DNA of 38,632 nucleotides from an uncultured Sporosarcina sp. GTDB taxonomy: Bacteria; Bacillota; Bacilli; Bacillales_A; Planococcaceae. Below are positions 8,156 through 15,114 of this stretch, one piece after another; position 1 is the stretch's first letter, and each line of letters starts with the position of its first letter. The position numbers were made by a program, and so were the translations under genes. The stretch is from contig CAOKMT010000018.1 in assembly GCA_948469885.1 (NCBI GenBank), positions 1 to 38,632 of the forward strand, read 5' to 3'. The notes beneath the pieces were generated by a model. The model was given only the letters and a program-made list of their open reading frames with translations. It was not told the DNA's origin and searched no databases.

Positions 8156-9442
8156 TTATGAACGATCCAATGCCCGATTCGTTGAATCTTTCACCGTTGT
8201 TATAGCGATAAGGGAAACCGTCGCGGTGAATATGATGTAGAGTGCCACTGGAATGTAGGAATCGTTGAAAGTGTATAATAAGTATGTCGCAATGAGCGGT
8301 GCCGTTCCGCCGGCTAACGCGGCTCCAATCTGGTAACCGAGGGAAATTCCGGTATAGCGGACATTTGCAGAAAAAATCTCTGAAAACATCGTACCAAGCA
8401 CAGCAGTGATTGGCGCCCAAATAACCCCTAACCCAATAACCGTTGCGACGATCAGTAAAAAAACCGACCCCGAACGGATTAACCAAAAATAAGGGAAAGC
8501 ATACAAAATCATCAAGCAGGTGCCTGTGACATAGAGTGACTTTCTGCCAACCTTATCCGAAAGCCTTCCCATAACCGGAATTAAAACCGTCGTCACAATC
8601 GTTGCAATCGACACAGCCCAAAGAACGGCACGATTGGAAAAACCTAAATTTGCAGTTCCGTACGAAACGATAAAAGTCCCGAAAATATAAAAGGGTGCTG
8701 TTTCAACCACTTTTCCCCCGATCGCGATGAGAACTTCTTTCCAATGTGTACGGAATGTCTCAAATAACGGCACGCTAGCGATCTCGCCTTTCTCCTGCAC
8801 TTCTTGAAACGAAGGCGTTTCAGCAATTCCTTTACGGATCCATAAACCGAACAAAACCAATAATGCACTCAATAAGAAAGGGACACGCCAGCCCCATGTC
8901 ATAAAAGATCCTTCAGGCATCATCGTCATAATGGATAATGATAATGTCCCCATTAACATTCCGATTGTAATGCCCATTTGCGGGATGCTGCCAAAAAAAC
9001 CTCTTTGTTCCCGTGGCGCATATTCGACAGCAAGCAATAATGCCCCACCCCATTCTCCACCAATACCGAGCCCTTGAATAAGCCGTAGAGAAATGAGGAG
9101 AACAGGTGCCCATAGACCAATTGCATCATATGTCGGCAGTAATCCCATGGCGAAAGTGGCAAGTCCCATCAAACTAAGCGTCAAAATGAGCGTGTTTCTT
9201 CGTCCGATTTTATCGCCGATATGACTAAATATAATGCCTCCGATTGGACGAATGAAAAAAGCCAACGCAAAAGAAGCGTACGCCAGCATTAAGCCGATCG
9301 CCGCATCTTCAGTGACGAAGAATACTTTGTTAAAAACGAGTGCCGCCACCGTCCCGTATAAAAAGTAATCAAACCATTCTATGGAACTGCCGACTAAACT
9401 CGCGATCAACACTTTATTCCTTGTCCGTTTATCAATTCCCAT
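8156..9442 (-). CDS. MFS transporter, metabolite:H+ symporter (MHS) family
   Basis: A 428-residue major facilitator with about twelve hydrophobic segments. The N-terminus (SLVGSSIEWFDYFLYGTVAA) is the signature opening of the MHS family that includes ShiA, ProP and KgtP. The loop motifs GDKIGRRNTL between segments 2 and 3, RLIQGLGIGGEWGGA in segment 4 and GRLSDKVGRKSLY between segments 8 and 9 are all present. It should import a small organic acid or osmolyte with protons; the substrate cannot be assigned. The start ATG has AAGGAGGGGG upstream. It stands alone, with a terminator downstream and a small membrane-protein gene 91 bases upstream on the same strand. Confidence 0.9.
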   Translation of the reverse strand: MGIDKRTRNKVLIASLVGSSIEWFDYFLYGTVAALVFNKVFFVTEDAAIGLMLAYASFALAFFIRPIGGIIFSHIGDKIGRRNTLILTLSLMGLATFAMGLLPTYDAIGLWAPVLLISLRLIQGLGIGGEWGGALLLAVEYAPREQRGFFGSIPQMGITIGMLMGTLSLSIMTMMPEGSFMTWGWRVPFLLSALLVLFGLWIRKGIAETPSFQEVQEKGEIASVPLFETFRTHWKEVLIAIGGKVVETAPFYIFGTFIVSYGTANLGFSNRAVLWAVSIATIVTTVLIPVMGRLSDKVGRKSLYVTGTCLMILYAFPYFWLIRSGSVFLLIVATVIGLGVIWAPITAVLGTMFSEIFSANVRYTGISLGYQIGAALAGGTAPLIATYLLYTFNDSYIPVALYIIFTATVSLIAITTVKDSTNRALDRS

Positions 9443-9533
9443 AAGTCTCCCCCTCCTTGTCGAAAAACTGTCACAGTTATCCTATGACATGCCAATTCGT
9501 TTCATACGTGGAGGGAAAGCTCGCCCTATCAGC

Positions 9534-9689
9534 TTACTTTTTATCCATAATGACAAGAATGAATGTAGCCACCGGTCCTAACAATAAGGATAGAAGAAAC
9601 CAGTTCAATCCGCTTCGGTTCTTCCCTTGGGCAAGACCTGCATTGATAAGTGCTAAAGTCCCCCATCCGACAAAATATCCACCGTCCAT
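9534..9689 (-). CDS. Small hydrophobic protein, 51 residues
   Basis: A short frame starting ATG at 9689 with an AGGTGT ribosome site about five to eight bases upstream. It encodes MDGGYFVGWGTLALINAGLA, a polar turn (QGKNRSGLNW) and a hydrophobic run (FLLSLLLGPVATFILVIMD) ending in KK. This arrangement of a glycine-rich amphipathic segment, a basic SGLNWF-like turn and a C-terminal membrane helix is typical of small antitermination-free membrane proteins of unknown function in Gram-positives; the polar GKNRSGLNW turn followed by GP in the helix looks conserved-protein-like and not random. It is on the same strand as the MHS transporter 91 bases downstream. Function unknown. Confidence 0.7.
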   Translation of the reverse strand: MDGGYFVGWGTLALINAGLAQGKNRSGLNWFLLSLLLGPVATFILVIMDKK

Positions 9690-10152
9690 CTGTTACACCT
9701 CGCTTGGAATACTCTATTAGTATATCATTCATACGTATACAATCCCTTGAAAGTTTCAATGGAATGTTTGATCCTTTCCGAAATAGGGTAATTGAATAGC
9801 ACTTCTTCCATTCATTGTTTTCAATATACGTTGAACAAATGAGGTTAACTTGAAAAAACATTGATTTCCGTACCGATCAGGCGTTCCGTTAGATACCTCT
9901 TCATTCCTCTCCAATCAACTAAGCGGCACGTTCTTTGATTCAATATAGATTGAAATCTTTTTTCAAAACTCTTCTCTACTTCCTAATATTAACTATAAAA
10001 CAAGTCAATTACATATTTAATACAGTACACCTATCCAAACAAAACTCTACTAAAAACACAAAAAATTCACCATATTTACACATCAATTATAGTTAAAATG
10101 GGCTATTATAAAATTGAATGTTCAATAAAATTTACATATGGAGGGCGATTTT
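9690..10152. other. Intergenic region with three TTCAAT/ATTGAA palindromes
   Basis: No gene is seen here. Two 16-base motifs of the form TTCAAT-N4-rTTGAA lie at 9820-9835 (one mismatch) and 9939-9954 (perfect), and a related palindrome ATTGAA-TG-TTCAAT lies at 10113-10126, between a possible -10 (TATTAT, 10104-10109) and the ribosome site of the cytochrome gene. The last one is well placed to be an operator. The motifs are AT-rich and short, so chance is possible. Confidence 0.35.
9719..9727 (-). promoter_or_regulatory. Extended -10 promoter element for the small membrane protein gene
   Basis: On the minus strand a TGA directly precedes TATACT (plus-strand 9719-9724 for the hexamer), giving an extended -10 about 30 bases upstream of the ATG at 9689. 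No good -35 hexamer is placed at 16-18 bases. Confidence 0.4.
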
Positions 10153-11124
10153 ATGATGAAAAAGAATTCCGTTTTTGTCCCCGCATTATTTATGGTTTTC
10201 GCGCTTATTGCTGCTGTCTCCTTCAGTTCCGCCATCTTGGGCAACAAAGGCAGTGAGCCTGATGAAATGGCAACAAACAAGGATGATCCACCAGAACAAG
10301 CTTCCGGTATAGCCCACGCTCCCCCATCTTTGGACGATGTTCCGGACGGCCCCTTAGGAAAAGCTATTTTAAGAGGCTATGAGTTAACGAATAACACCTC
10401 GGAAGTACTAAGAGCTGAAGCCTCAACAGTCGAAGATGGCGAACAAAGAGTCAATCAATTATCATGTACGAGTTGTCATGCCGGTGCAGGAATGGATGAA
10501 AACTCATCCTCCATGGTCGGCGTCTCCGCTGTCTATCCGATGTACATTCCACGTTCCGGGGAAATTGTCACACTTGAAGAAAGGATCAACGGATGTATGG
10601 TAAGAAGTATGGACGGGGAAATGTTCGCAGAAGACGATGAAGATTTAGATGCAATGGTTGCTTATTTAACGTATATCTCCGAAGGCATCCCTGTTGGCGC
10701 CGACTTGCCGTGGCGGCATCGTAATACACTGGATGACTTGCCAACGCCGAGTGTTGACGATGGAGAAGCTTTGTATAACCAATCGTGTATTGCATGCCAC
10801 GCCGGAGACGGAAGTGGCACGGGATCAAATACGGGACCCGCACTTTGGGGAGATGGCTCGTTCAATGACGGAGCAGGAATCGCCAGAATGTCCAAAATGG
10901 CTGGCTATATTCAAAACAACATGCCCGTTGGAGCAGAAAATACTTTAACGGACCAAGAAGCCAGTGACCTAGCCGCCTTCATATTGTCTCGCGATCGGCC
11001 TGAATGGGAACACCACGACACCGATTGGCCAAATGGGGACGGACCGAGCGACATCATGACGAAAGAACGCCGAGAGCAAGTTCAAGACGGTACGATTGAT
11101 TGGGATGAAGTGCTTGGAAAATAA
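10153..11124 (+). CDS. Diheme c-type cytochrome, TsdA (thiosulfate dehydrogenase)-like
   Basis: A 323-residue membrane-anchored cytochrome c acting outside the membrane. Residues 5-29 form an uncleaved-looking signal anchor, followed by an acidic linker. Two heme sites are present: Cys105-x-x-Cys108-His109 and Cys212-x-x-Cys215-His216. Between them, Cys148 in the RINGCMVRSMDG segment matches the position of the cysteine that ligates heme 1 in TsdA enzymes, and ISEGIPVGADLPW plus PALWGDGSFNDGAGIARM are typical TsdA-family blocks. TsdA oxidises thiosulfate to tetrathionate or reduces tetrathionate. The start at 10153 has GGAGGG eight bases upstream. No second electron carrier or sulfur gene lies nearby, so direction and partner are unknown. 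Confidence 0.87.
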   Translation: MMKKNSVFVPALFMVFALIAAVSFSSAILGNKGSEPDEMATNKDDPPEQASGIAHAPPSLDDVPDGPLGKAILRGYELTNNTSEVLRAEASTVEDGEQRVNQLSCTSCHAGAGMDENSSSMVGVSAVYPMYIPRSGEIVTLEERINGCMVRSMDGEMFAEDDEDLDAMVAYLTYISEGIPVGADLPWRHRNTLDDLPTPSVDDGEALYNQSCIACHAGDGSGTGSNTGPALWGDGSFNDGAGIARMSKMAGYIQNNMPVGAENTLTDQEASDLAAFILSRDRPEWEHHDTDWPNGDGPSDIMTKERREQVQDGTIDWDEVLGK

Positions 11125-11147
11125 GACGCACTCAAATAAGTAGAGTG

Positions 11148-11181
11148 GCCGCACGGACGAATTCGTTCGTGCGGCTTTTTT
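11148..11181 (+). terminator. Intrinsic terminator of the cytochrome gene
   Basis: A GC-rich inverted repeat at 11148-11175, up to 14 base pairs with one G-T pair, is followed by T6 at 11176-11181. It lies 23 bases past the cytochrome stop codon. Confidence 0.92.
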
Positions 11182-11192
11182 GCCATCAAGTG

Positions 11193-11429
11193 TCAACTAT
11201 TGATAGATCCTTGAATCGTGTTATCCTTCGCGTTTTCATAGTTTTGTTCTCCGACACGTCTTTTAATTTCTTCTTCTGTCAATGGAGGGGGAACTTCATC
11301 TGCCGACATGGCCTCTTGATTGCTCGGCACGACGACATTTTCATATCGGGCATTTTTTGCGTCAATGTCTCTACCATATTTCTCTGCCTCTTCTTTTCTC
11401 ATACGGGCTTCTTCGGGTTTTTGGAACAT
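11193..11429 (-). CDS. Small charged protein of unknown function with a SigB-like promoter
   Basis: A 78-residue hydrophilic protein rich in Glu, Lys and Arg, with a predicted N-terminal helix (MFQKPEEARMRKEEAEKYG) and a proline-containing middle (SADEVPPPLTEEEIKRRVG). The ATG at 11429 is chosen because AAGGAGG lies eight bases upstream; the longer GTG-started frame at 11468 would begin practically at the expected transcription start. A GTTTGA-N14-GGGTAT element upstream fits SigB control, so this may be a general stress protein. It has no cysteines, no membrane segment and no recognised family. Confidence 0.75.
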   Translation of the reverse strand: MFQKPEEARMRKEEAEKYGRDIDAKNARYENVVVPSNQEAMSADEVPPPLTEEEIKRRVGEQNYENAKDNTIQGSINS

Positions 11430-11472
11430 CGCTTCTGCCTCCTTCTGATGAACAAACACTTTTTTCACTACT

Positions 11473-11498
11473 ATACCCCTACCTTCCCTCCTTCAAAC
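11473..11498 (-). promoter_or_regulatory. SigB-type promoter of the 78-residue protein gene
   Basis: On the minus strand GTTTGA (plus 11493-11498) and GGGTAT (plus 11473-11478) are separated by 14 bases. The general-stress sigma factor consensus is GTTTAA-N12-14-GGGTAT, so this is 11 of 12 positions. It lies about 45 bases before the ATG. Confidence 0.65.
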
Positions 11499-11511
11499 AG
11501 CTGCCGATTGT

Positions 11512-11538
11512 TTGGACAAGTTCTATCTTTGTTATACT
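11512..11538 (+). promoter_or_regulatory. Candidate SigA promoter of yqxD
   Basis: TATACT at 11533-11538 is a good -10; TTGGAC at 11512-11517 (15-base spacer) or TTGTTT at 11508-11513 (19-base spacer) could be the -35. The ATG follows 32 bases after the -10. The -35 choice is uncertain. Confidence 0.4.
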
Positions 11539-11569
11539 CTTCATAAGGATAATAAAAGGAGGCGGCTCC

Positions 11570-12022
11570 ATGCCTACAATTCTTGTGGATGCGGACGCGT
11601 GTCCGGTTGTCAATGAAACCATTCAAATCGCAATTCAATATGGATTCCATTGTATCCTTATTTGTGATACAACCCATGAAATCCATCGGGAAGGAGCAGA
11701 AACGATTATTGTTTCGAAAGGAGCGGATGCGGTCGATTTCGTTCTTGTAAACCGCGTGCAAAAGGGAGACATCGTCGTTACGCAAGATTATGGGTTGGCG
11801 GCAATGGTCCTTGCTAAAAAAGGGCATCCGATCAACCAGAATGGCCGGTTATATACGGACGATAATATCGATCAGCTTCTATACGCTCGGCATCATGCTC
11901 AAAAAGTTCGGATGGGCGGCGGACGCCTACGCGGCCCTAAAAAAAGAGCAAAACATAATAATTTGAAATTCGAAAAGAATTTAAAAGAACTATGCGAACG
12001 GATTGCAGAAATAGAAAATTGA
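11570..12022 (+). CDS. yqxD: YaiI/YqxD family protein (DUF188)
   Basis: A 150-residue protein of the YaiI/YqxD family with a PIN-like fold. The family signature ILVDADACPVVN opens the protein, with VTQDYGLAAMVLAKKG in the middle and MGGGRLRGPKKR near the C-terminus; the acidic residues in DADACP and QDYGLA would sit where PIN nucleases bind metal. The true start is the ATG at 11570 with AAAGGAGG seven bases upstream; a frame open far upstream of this is only chance. Cytosolic; function is not established, and an RNA-related role is suspected from the fold. A single-gene unit with its own terminator. Confidence 0.92.
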   Translation: MPTILVDADACPVVNETIQIAIQYGFHCILICDTTHEIHREGAETIIVSKGADAVDFVLVNRVQKGDIVVTQDYGLAAMVLAKKGHPINQNGRLYTDDNIDQLLYARHHAQKVRMGGGRLRGPKKRAKHNNLKFEKNLKELCERIAEIEN

Positions 12023-12032
12023 CGCTTCACAT

Positions 12033-12065
12033 CGAACAGCTTGCCAGAAGGCAAGCTGTTCGTTT
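12033..12065 (+). terminator. Intrinsic terminator of yqxD
   Basis: A perfect 13-bp stem (12033-12045 with 12050-12062) with an AGAA loop is followed by TTTGT, ten bases past the yqxD stop. Confidence 0.85.
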
Positions 12066-12145
12066 GTATCTACCGCCAAACAAGTTCATAAGAAAGCTAG
12101 ATCGGGCATATGATATTGCAGATTGGAACTCGATCAAGATGATGT

Positions 12146-12251
12146 ACGCCTTGGCGTAATTGCGTCCAGATCCAGTTAAGTTAGCCTAACGTCGCGCACT
12201 AATTTTGAGTTCTTTCATCGGCAGGGGGTAGACTCTCTTTGATTTAAAGTA
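12146..12251. repeat. Dispersed intergenic repeat, copy A
   Basis: This 106-base stretch shares its opening (GGCGTAATTGCGTCCA-type block, 12146-12171) and its closing block (GACTCTCTT...GATTTAA, 12231-12251) with the copy at 27911-28089 in front of metK. The interior is diverged. No coding frame is supported. It appears to be a decayed member of a small repeat family. Confidence 0.5.
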
Positions 12252-12298
12252 CATGTTGGCATACATCCTACTCCTTATAATTGTAGGGGCTTCTGCTG

Positions 12299-13303
12299 TC
12301 AAATTAACATTTCCTTGGCAATCAGTTCATAGGATTTCAACTTATCTTGAAAATCGTATGCCCGCATGACGAGCATCACTTCATCCGCCTCGAACTCCGC
12401 GGCAAGCTGTTCAATCTGGGCACGTACCGTTTTTGGTGTCCCGACAATCATCCGTTTCCGATTGTCACGCACAAATTCTTTTTCAAAGGCACTGTACGGA
12501 TAATTCATCGCCTTTTCAGGTGATGGCGTCCCTTTCGAAGGCATGCCCTGTACCATCATCAAAATAGACAAATCAAGTGAAGAAATAATCCGTTCCGCCT
12601 CTTGCTCTGTCTCCGCACAAGCAAAAAAGACGGCAACTGCTTGTTTCGGCTTCTGTAAAGATGCAGTCGGTTGGAATTGATTACGATAATAGGCAGCGGC
12701 TGAAGGACCTCCTTCTCCGTTGATGAACTGTGCATACATGTAAGGCATTCCTTTTTCTGCTGCCAAAGCGGCGGAATTCGGACTGGATCCCAACATCCAA
12801 ATAGGTGGAGCCGTTTCCGTTGTAGGTGTCGCTTTCAATCCATAATAAGGGTGATCAGAAGGGAGTCGATCGTTTAAATACATGTTTAATTCGTCTACTT
12901 GGGTCGGGAACTTATGGACATCCCTATATTCTCCTTCATGCAATGCATACGTCGCACGCGGCATACCACCCGGTGCTCTGCCGATACCGGCATCAATCCT
13001 TCCTGGAAAAAGGGCTTCCAGCAATTTGAAATTCTCGGCCACTTTGTATGCCGAATAATGGGGTAGCATGACACCGCCTGAGCCGATTCGGATAGATGAT
13101 GTGACGGTCGCCAGATGTGCCATCAAGATTTCAGGCGAAGAGCCTGCCAACGTCTTCGTATCGTGATGTTCAGACACCCAAAATCTTGTATATCCCCATT
13201 GTTCCGCTTTCTGGGCGAATCGGGATGTTTGTTTCAACGCTTCTATTGCATCGCTTCCTTCAGAAATTGGGGATTGATCCAATATACTTAACTTTATTGT
13301 CAT
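12299..13303 (-). CDS. LLM class flavin-dependent oxidoreductase (luciferase-like monooxygenase)
   Basis: A 334-residue TIM-barrel protein of the bacterial luciferase-like family that uses reduced flavin and oxygen to oxidise small organic substrates. Diagnostic blocks include LSILDQSPISEG at the start, FWVSEHHDTKTLAGSSPEIL near residue 45, IRIGSGGVMLPHYSAYKVAE near residue 75 and RIDAGIGRAPGG near residue 105. It belongs to the MsnO8/YwcH-like branch often named alkanal monooxygenase-like. The start is the ATG at 13303 with AGGAGG seven bases upstream; the GTG just before it would leave only four. It diverges from the polyketide synthase gene across 124 bases. The substrate is unknown. Confidence 0.9.
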   Translation of the reverse strand: MTIKLSILDQSPISEGSDAIEALKQTSRFAQKAEQWGYTRFWVSEHHDTKTLAGSSPEILMAHLATVTSSIRIGSGGVMLPHYSAYKVAENFKLLEALFPGRIDAGIGRAPGGMPRATYALHEGEYRDVHKFPTQVDELNMYLNDRLPSDHPYYGLKATPTTETAPPIWMLGSSPNSAALAAEKGMPYMYAQFINGEGGPSAAAYYRNQFQPTASLQKPKQAVAVFFACAETEQEAERIISSLDLSILMMVQGMPSKGTPSPEKAMNYPYSAFEKEFVRDNRKRMIVGTPKTVRAQIEQLAAEFEADEVMLVMRAYDFQDKLKSYELIAKEMLI

Positions 13304-13427
13304 CACAGAACCTCCTCACTATCTACTTTCACTGTACAGGAACAACACCATTTTCTCAGTAAGTACGCCTAGATTTGCCTAAAAGAACACCGCTTGACAA
13401 CTCACTAAAAAAACCCGGAGGTATGCT

Positions 13428-14507
13428 ATGCCTAAAATTCTTTCCGTCAGTTCATTCAATCCACCCCATAAAATCGAACAAGTACAAGCAGCCGAATTGA
13501 CACGCGCTTTATTCAGCGACAAATTTGACAATATTGAACGCCTGCTCAAGGTTTTTGAAAATGGAGAGATCCAAACACGCCATCTTTGTATGCCATTGGA
13601 ATGGTTTCATGAACACCATGACTTCGAGGAACGGAACCTTTTGTATCTCGACTTTGCCATCCAATACGGAGTCCAAGCCGTCCTTTCCTGCCTTGAAGGA
13701 ACGGATACGCTGGAAACACCTGTTGCGCCTGCGGACATCGACGCTTTCTTTTTCGTGTCAAGCAGTGGACTTGCCACACCAAGTATCGAAGCACGCATTA
13801 TGAATATTCTGCCGTTCAATGATGATACGAAGCGGATCCCTATTTGGGGACTCGGCTGTGCGGGTGGGGCCGTCGGACTTAGCCGGGCGTATGATTATTG
13901 CCGCGCCTATCCTGAAGCGAATGTCCTCGTCCTCGCTGTCGAACTATGCAGCTTGACGTTTCAAAAAGATGATTTCTCCAAAAGTAATCTGATCGGTGCA
14001 TCCCTTTTCTCGGACGGCGTCGCCTGCGCATTAATCGGTGGAGAACGGACCCACGTCCGAACGAAAAAGGCAGTGCCTAAAATTGTGGCGACGACTTCCA
14101 AGCTAATGCCTGATTCGGAAAATGTCATGGGATGGGATGTAAAAAACAATGGACTGCACGTCGTCTTCTCGAAAAGTATTCCTTCTATTATTACGCAATG
14201 GCTCGGGCCTTTCGTGCATGACTTTTTGAATACACACCGTTTGTCAAATGGTGATATTGCACATTTCGTCGCCCATCCTGGAGGCAAAAAAGTACTGGAA
14301 GCATATGAGCATGCTCTCCATTTTGAAGCGAAGAAAACAGACATTTCCAGAAAAGTGTTACAGGAGAACGGCAATATGTCTTCCCCGACTGTTCTTTACG
14401 TGTTAGAAAGATTTATGGCACAAACGCCAACTGCTGGCGAATATGGTTTAGTCGCTGCCCTCGGACCCGGATTTTGTGGCGAGCTGTTGTTGCTGGAATG
14501 GACATGA
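13428..14507 (+). CDS. bpsA: Type III polyketide synthase (BpsA/BcsA-like)
   Basis: A 359-residue chalcone/stilbene synthase-fold enzyme that condenses malonyl-CoA onto long-chain acyl-CoA starters; the B. subtilis homologue makes alkylpyrones. The catalytic triad is visible: Cys144 in GLGCAGGAVGLSRA, His283 in FVAHPGGKK and Asn316 in ENGNMSSPTV. The length is normal for the family. The ribosome site GGAGG precedes the ATG at 13428. Directly downstream (12-base gap) is the isoprenylcysteine methyltransferase-like bpsB, the known partner that O-methylates the pyrone product. Products would probably sit in the membrane. Confidence 0.95.
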   Translation: MPKILSVSSFNPPHKIEQVQAAELTRALFSDKFDNIERLLKVFENGEIQTRHLCMPLEWFHEHHDFEERNLLYLDFAIQYGVQAVLSCLEGTDTLETPVAPADIDAFFFVSSSGLATPSIEARIMNILPFNDDTKRIPIWGLGCAGGAVGLSRAYDYCRAYPEANVLVLAVELCSLTFQKDDFSKSNLIGASLFSDGVACALIGGERTHVRTKKAVPKIVATTSKLMPDSENVMGWDVKNNGLHVVFSKSIPSIITQWLGPFVHDFLNTHRLSNGDIAHFVAHPGGKKVLEAYEHALHFEAKKTDISRKVLQENGNMSSPTVLYVLERFMAQTPTAGEYGLVAALGPGFCGELLLLEWT

Positions 14508-14519
14508 GGGGGTGATCCT

Positions 14520-15050
14520 ATGTTCTTCCCTATCCTTCTTATAATCATCATCACCCAACGACTCGTTGAATTGGTCATCGCCAAACGGAATGAAAAGTGG
14601 ATGCTTGCTCAAGGAGCTTTTGAAGCTGGCGCAAGCCATTATCCTTGGATGATTGCCATGCATGCCGGGTTCTTTGTGATGCTCATTGCAGAAGTCGTCT
14701 TAGCAGAACGTGAACTTCCTATTTTTTGGCCGATCTTTCTTATTTTATTTTTCATCGCACAGATTGCTCGCTTTTGGTGTTTATTTTCGCTTGGTAAGTT
14801 TTGGAACACCAAAATCATCATCTTACCAGGCACCGATGTTGTACGAAAAGGTCCCTATCAATTCATACGCCACCCGAATTACGTCATCGTATCGATTGAG
14901 TTACTGGCGCTTCCCCTTCTTTTCAGCGCCTATGCAACCGCCATCCTTTTCTTGTTTTTAAATATATGGATGCTAACCGTTCGCATCCGTACAGAAGAAC
15001 AGGCACTGAAAGAAGCGACAAATTATACAGAGAAGTTTTCTTTAGAATAA
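14520..15050 (+). CDS. bpsB: Isoprenylcysteine carboxyl methyltransferase-like enzyme (BpsB/YpbQ)
   Basis: A 176-residue integral membrane methyltransferase of the ICMT family with about five hydrophobic segments. The SAM-binding C-terminal signature is present: GPYQFIRHPNYVIVSIELLALP near residues 117-138, then RIRTEEQALKE with the conserved Glu pair near the end. In B. subtilis the homologue methylates alkylpyrones made by the adjacent type III polyketide synthase, and the same gene order here supports that role. The ribosome site is a GAGGGGGTGATC stretch that overlaps the bpsA stop region, so the two are co-transcribed. Confidence 0.93.
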   Translation: MFFPILLIIIITQRLVELVIAKRNEKWMLAQGAFEAGASHYPWMIAMHAGFFVMLIAEVVLAERELPIFWPIFLILFFIAQIARFWCLFSLGKFWNTKIIILPGTDVVRKGPYQFIRHPNYVIVSIELLALPLLFSAYATAILFLFLNIWMLTVRIRTEEQALKEATNYTEKFSLE

Positions 15051-15096
15051 AACATCCCTGTCACCTTGTAAGTCAGGTGTGACAGGGATGTTTTTT
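15051..15096. terminator. Terminator between converging bpsB and the NhaC-type gene
   Basis: A long stem (15051-15066 with about 15075-15092) is followed by T6 on the plus strand and by an A-run on the other side, so it can serve both converging transcripts. Confidence 0.9.
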
Positions 15097-15114
15097 GAAA
15101 TCATACAGTAAATC

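Noticed and set aside
8148-8486. 112-codon minus-strand frame inside the MHS transporter gene
   Set aside because: Overlaps a well-supported transporter in another frame; composition rich in Trp, Cys and Arg as typical of shadows.
11282-11569. Upstream extension of the yqxD frame (96 extra codons)
   Set aside because: It lacks family similarity and a ribosome site, and crosses the small SigB-type gene on the other strand; the DUF188 signature begins at 11570.
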